7,390 nucleotides of DNA from Spirochaetaceae bacterium (GTDB taxonomy: Bacteria > Spirochaetota > Spirochaetia > Treponematales > Breznakiellaceae). This document shows positions 5,990 to 7,390 of this stretch, piece by piece (position 1 is the stretch's first letter; every line of letters begins with the position of its first letter). The stretch is from NCBI GenBank assembly GCA_031284085.1, contig JAITAM010000195.1, positions 1 through 7,390 of the forward strand. Reading direction: 5' to 3'. A program made the position numbers and the translations under genes. Under the pieces are notes generated by a model. It was not told the DNA's origin. It saw only the letters and a program-made list of their open reading frames with translations, and ran no database searches.

Positions 5990-6153
5990 TGCCTTACTTT
6001 TACTGTGAATCAGAGCCTCTGCTCCGTGGACTACAGTCTGTGTAATGAACTTTCTCTTACATTGACAAAACTTGCCATAGTCATTTGTTACTACAACAGC
6101 TCCATCTTTACAAACAGTTTAGTCAGCTACGCTCCATACTTAAACTTGCTTCA

Positions 6154-6182
6154 AGAATAAACAAAACAAGTAGTGTTGTCAA
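6154..6182 (-). promoter_or_regulatory. Sigma70-type promoter for cheY
   Basis: On the minus strand there is a perfect TTGACA (6182-6177), a 17-base spacer and TATTCT (6159-6154, four of six consensus bases). Transcription would start near 6147, about 260 bases before the cheY ATG at 5884. The leader in between has no convincing ORF longer than a few dozen codons. Confidence 0.6.
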
Positions 6183-6643
6183 GATATTGTTATAGATTTA
6201 TTATCGGCTGCTGAGTGGACAGAACAAATGACAGAATAAAGGGATAAAAACCCATAAGGCACAACAGCTATAACGCTAATAATAAAAACAGCGCAAGAAG
6301 GCACCCAAAAGGACAGAAAGCTAAGCCTATGATTAAAGAAGGGAATATCATAGGAGAAAGAAAAGTTTTTATAGAGCGTTTGATTATGTTCTGAAATTAT
6401 TGGATCAGAGACAGCCTCTCCAAAAACTAAACATTTATTGTCAGGGCAAGAACAATTTCGTGCATCTGCTCTGTTTTTCACTAATCGCACACTCATCTTC
6501 GTTACCGTTAATACCTCTGCTGAAAAGCGCTCATAACACTTATAGTTACCATCCAATATACACCTTTCTATAGCACCATTGCTCCCTAAACATCGAGGAA
6601 ATGTCAGAATAGACAACCTGCTTATCTTACTTAATGCTCTCAT
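6179..6643 (-). CDS. Doubtful ORF with C-terminal membrane segment
   Basis: The frame of 154 codons (ATG 6643) gives a protein with several cysteines (NCSCPDNKC) and a strongly hydrophobic stretch near its C-terminus (WVPSCAVFIISVIAVVPYGF). Its first third (about 6541-6643) runs antisense to the recognisable start of the IS5-type transposase relic, so that part is probably a shadow frame. A start at M50 (6496) would avoid the overlap and leave 105 residues. No Shine-Dalgarno precedes either start. Its stop overlaps the -35 box of cheY. I recognise no family. It may be a chance frame in decayed DNA. Confidence 0.2.
   Translation of the reverse strand: MRALSKISRLSILTFPRCLGSNGAIERCILDGNYKCYERFSAEVLTVTKMSVRLVKNRADARNCSCPDNKCLVFGEAVSDPIISEHNQTLYKNFSFSYDIPFFNHRLSFLSFWVPSCAVFIISVIAVVPYGFLSLYSVICSVHSAADNKSITIS
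6183..6540. other. Unassigned stretch between the cheY promoter and the transposase relic
   Basis: I see no supported RNA gene or recognisable coding region here, apart from the doubtful minus-strand frame described separately. It may include the left end and upstream part of the IS5-type element, but I could not find terminal inverted repeats or a target-site duplication. Confidence 0.4.
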
Positions 6644-7235
6644 CTACCGGTGTGATAATGATGATTGTAAGTAGCGGAGTTTATCTATTAATCGCTGAGC
6701 AGAAAAAGGTATGCTGCAGCGGGTATTTAAGGCTTTGGTCTTGATTCTCAACCATGGTCAAAACAGATCCTCACGCTTATAGAGCTGAAAAAGACGGCCT
6801 ACAGGCGATAGGGAAGAGTCGGAGAGGATGAAACGCTAAGATACACGCAGTAGCCGTAGGGGAGAGAGATGGCTGCCTTCAGATTCTCCGGTGGAAACCT
6901 TCCGGATGCGGTAGAGAGGGCGATTGTTACTGGAGAGTATCGGAAGCAGGAGCATACGGTCAATTTATTGATGGATAGGACGTCTGAAGACAACCGGACA
7001 AGGGCTATAGCAGGAGAGTTGGGGCTTAATCCTGTAGTACCACTGAAGCGGAGTCGAGTTTATAGATGGGAGTATGGCATAGAGAGGACTGAGAGCGGAG
7101 TACGGCTTCTCGTCTGCAAGCAACAGGACAAGTGAGATTAGAGAGACTGAGGCCATAGGATTGGACAGGCGCAGCCTGTTTCAAAGTATCAGTATTGTAT
7201 CGGGAGCGGACCTATGGCTTTTGTCTATAGGCAGC
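6541..7235 (+). pseudogene. Broken IS5-family transposase gene
   Basis: Stitching frames together gives a recognisable IS5-type DDE transposase in correct order. The pieces are LSIAPLLPKHRGNVRID (from about 6570), then CK*RSLSINR*AEKGMLQRV, then DST-like MVKTDPHAYRAEKDGLQAIG, then KSRRG*NAKIHAVAVGERD, then the 88-codon frame at 6869-7135 with FRFSGGNLPDA, LLMDRTSEDNRTRAIAGELG (second catalytic Asp) and LNPVVPLKRSR...WEYG. The final E-containing motif (usually RNEIERLFRRLK) is scrambled after 7080. There are at least two frameshifts and a missing segment before DST. Three stops (6672, 6696, 6829) sit where the family has tryptophan. It can no longer encode an active enzyme. It lies convergent to hisD and upstream of cheY. 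Confidence 0.8.
6541..7235 (+). mobile_element. Remnant of an IS5-family insertion sequence
   Basis: The extent given is that of the recognisable transposase relic only; the true ends of the element were not found. About 700 bp survive, against about 750-850 bp for a usual IS5-type transposase gene. The remnant fills the space between the hisD stop and the unassigned region upstream of cheY. Confidence 0.65.
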
Positions 7236-7390
7236 TCAGGTCGATAGCAAGCTGGGCTGCCCGCGGCGCAAACGTACACTTTGTGCATGGGCATAAAGCC
7301 CTTCTTTTTCTGCAATAATCTCGGCTGCCTTGCAAGCTTCGTCAAACCCCTCTCCGCCTCTGCATCGCAGCGTGGTTGAGGCTTTAAGAA
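7236..7390 (-). CDS. hisD: Histidinol dehydrogenase, C-terminal end (partial)
   Basis: The minus-strand frame entering from the right edge ends at TGA 7238-7236 and gives 51 full codons. It begins LKASTTLRCRGGEG and continues with FDEACKAAEIIAEKEGLYAH, then AQSVRLRR. This matches the end of HisD proteins: a FLK.(S/T)T strand, the helix with AA..A..EGL, and the closing AHA.SV.(L/I)R. HisD is the zinc- and NAD-dependent enzyme that oxidises L-histidinol to L-histidine in two steps, the last reaction of histidine biosynthesis. The closing AHA motif belongs to the C-terminal part of the fold. The last eight residues (GQPSLLST) run a little past where most HisD proteins end, perhaps because the neighbouring IS replaced the original stop. 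The N-terminal bulk lies outside the window, so activity cannot be judged. Confidence 0.7.
   Translation of the reverse strand, partial: LKASTTLRCRGGEGFDEACKAAEIIAEKEGLYAHAQSVRLRRGQPSLLST

Noticed and set aside
5988..6109. Minus-strand open stretch of about 55 codons in the cheY leader (CKDGAVVVTNDYGKFCQC...)
   Set aside because: It looks protein-like but has no start codon or ribosome site, and an in-frame stop precedes it. It is more likely part of a structured leader.
5963..6160. Plus-strand 65-codon frame
   Set aside because: It is antisense to the cheY leader and promoter, starts at TTG without a ribosome site, and resembles no known protein.
6672..6831. Alternative genetic code (stop codons read as Trp)
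   Set aside because: TAG as well as TGA is involved, only in the relic, and intact genes such as the M24 peptidase use TGG for Trp.
6799..7156. Minus-strand frames of 63-64 codons
   Set aside because: They are antisense to the transposase relic and have no support of their own.
7289..7309. GGGC-ATAAA-GCCC followed by T-rich sequence on the plus strand
   Set aside because: The stem is only four bp and lies inside hisD coding sequence (APA.. AHA region) on the opposite strand. It is probably chance.

Overview
The window looks like chromosome of a host-associated spirochaete, most likely a Treponema or a close relative. The reasons are the stand-alone CheY with a proline-rich N-terminal tail, the style of the chemoreceptor fragments, and moderate base composition with A/T-rich intergenic gaps. 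This assignment rests on family resemblance, not on a database match. Every gene I trust lies on the minus strand except one small ORF; a transposase relic lies on the plus strand.

Layout, left to right. Positions 1-2195 hold a graveyard of methyl-accepting chemotaxis protein (MCP) fragments. There are at least three related copies plus the start of a fourth that leaves the window. Each copy joins part of the periplasmic Cache sensor directly to the C-terminal tail of the signalling domain. The rest of the sensor, TM2, HAMP and the CheA/CheW-binding tip are gone. Two copies keep the N-terminal membrane anchor, and one still has a good ribosome binding site and a consensus-like promoter. Positions 2196-2624 are intergenic, with degenerate 21-bp (7-codon) repeats and hairpins. 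Positions 2625-3743 encode an M24 (Xaa-Pro aminopeptidase type) metallopeptidase, and 3881-5050 encode NagA with a TTG start. Positions 5051-5333 are a divergent intergenic region with three inverted repeats, followed by a 36-codon plus-strand ORF with a textbook Shine-Dalgarno (5334-5444). Positions 5447-5884 encode CheY, behind a leader of about 260 nt with a consensus -35 box and several hairpins. Positions 6183-6540 are poorly understood. Positions 6541-7235 hold a broken IS5-family transposase gene, and 7236-7390 the 3' end of hisD, entering from the right edge on the minus strand.

Working genes: NagA makes glucosamine-6-phosphate from GlcNAc-6-phosphate. The downstream peptidase trims peptides, so the pair may be a small salvage unit. 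CheY is the diffusible output of the chemotaxis pathway that intact MCPs elsewhere would feed. The MCP fragments themselves cannot signal as they stand. Together with the transposase relic, they suggest a genome undergoing repeat expansion and gene decay. The points most worth checking are the mosaic tandem MCP array (with a reading frame that stays open across units), the structured cheY leader, the promoter-then-terminator leader of one MCP copy, and the unannotated 36-aa ORF.
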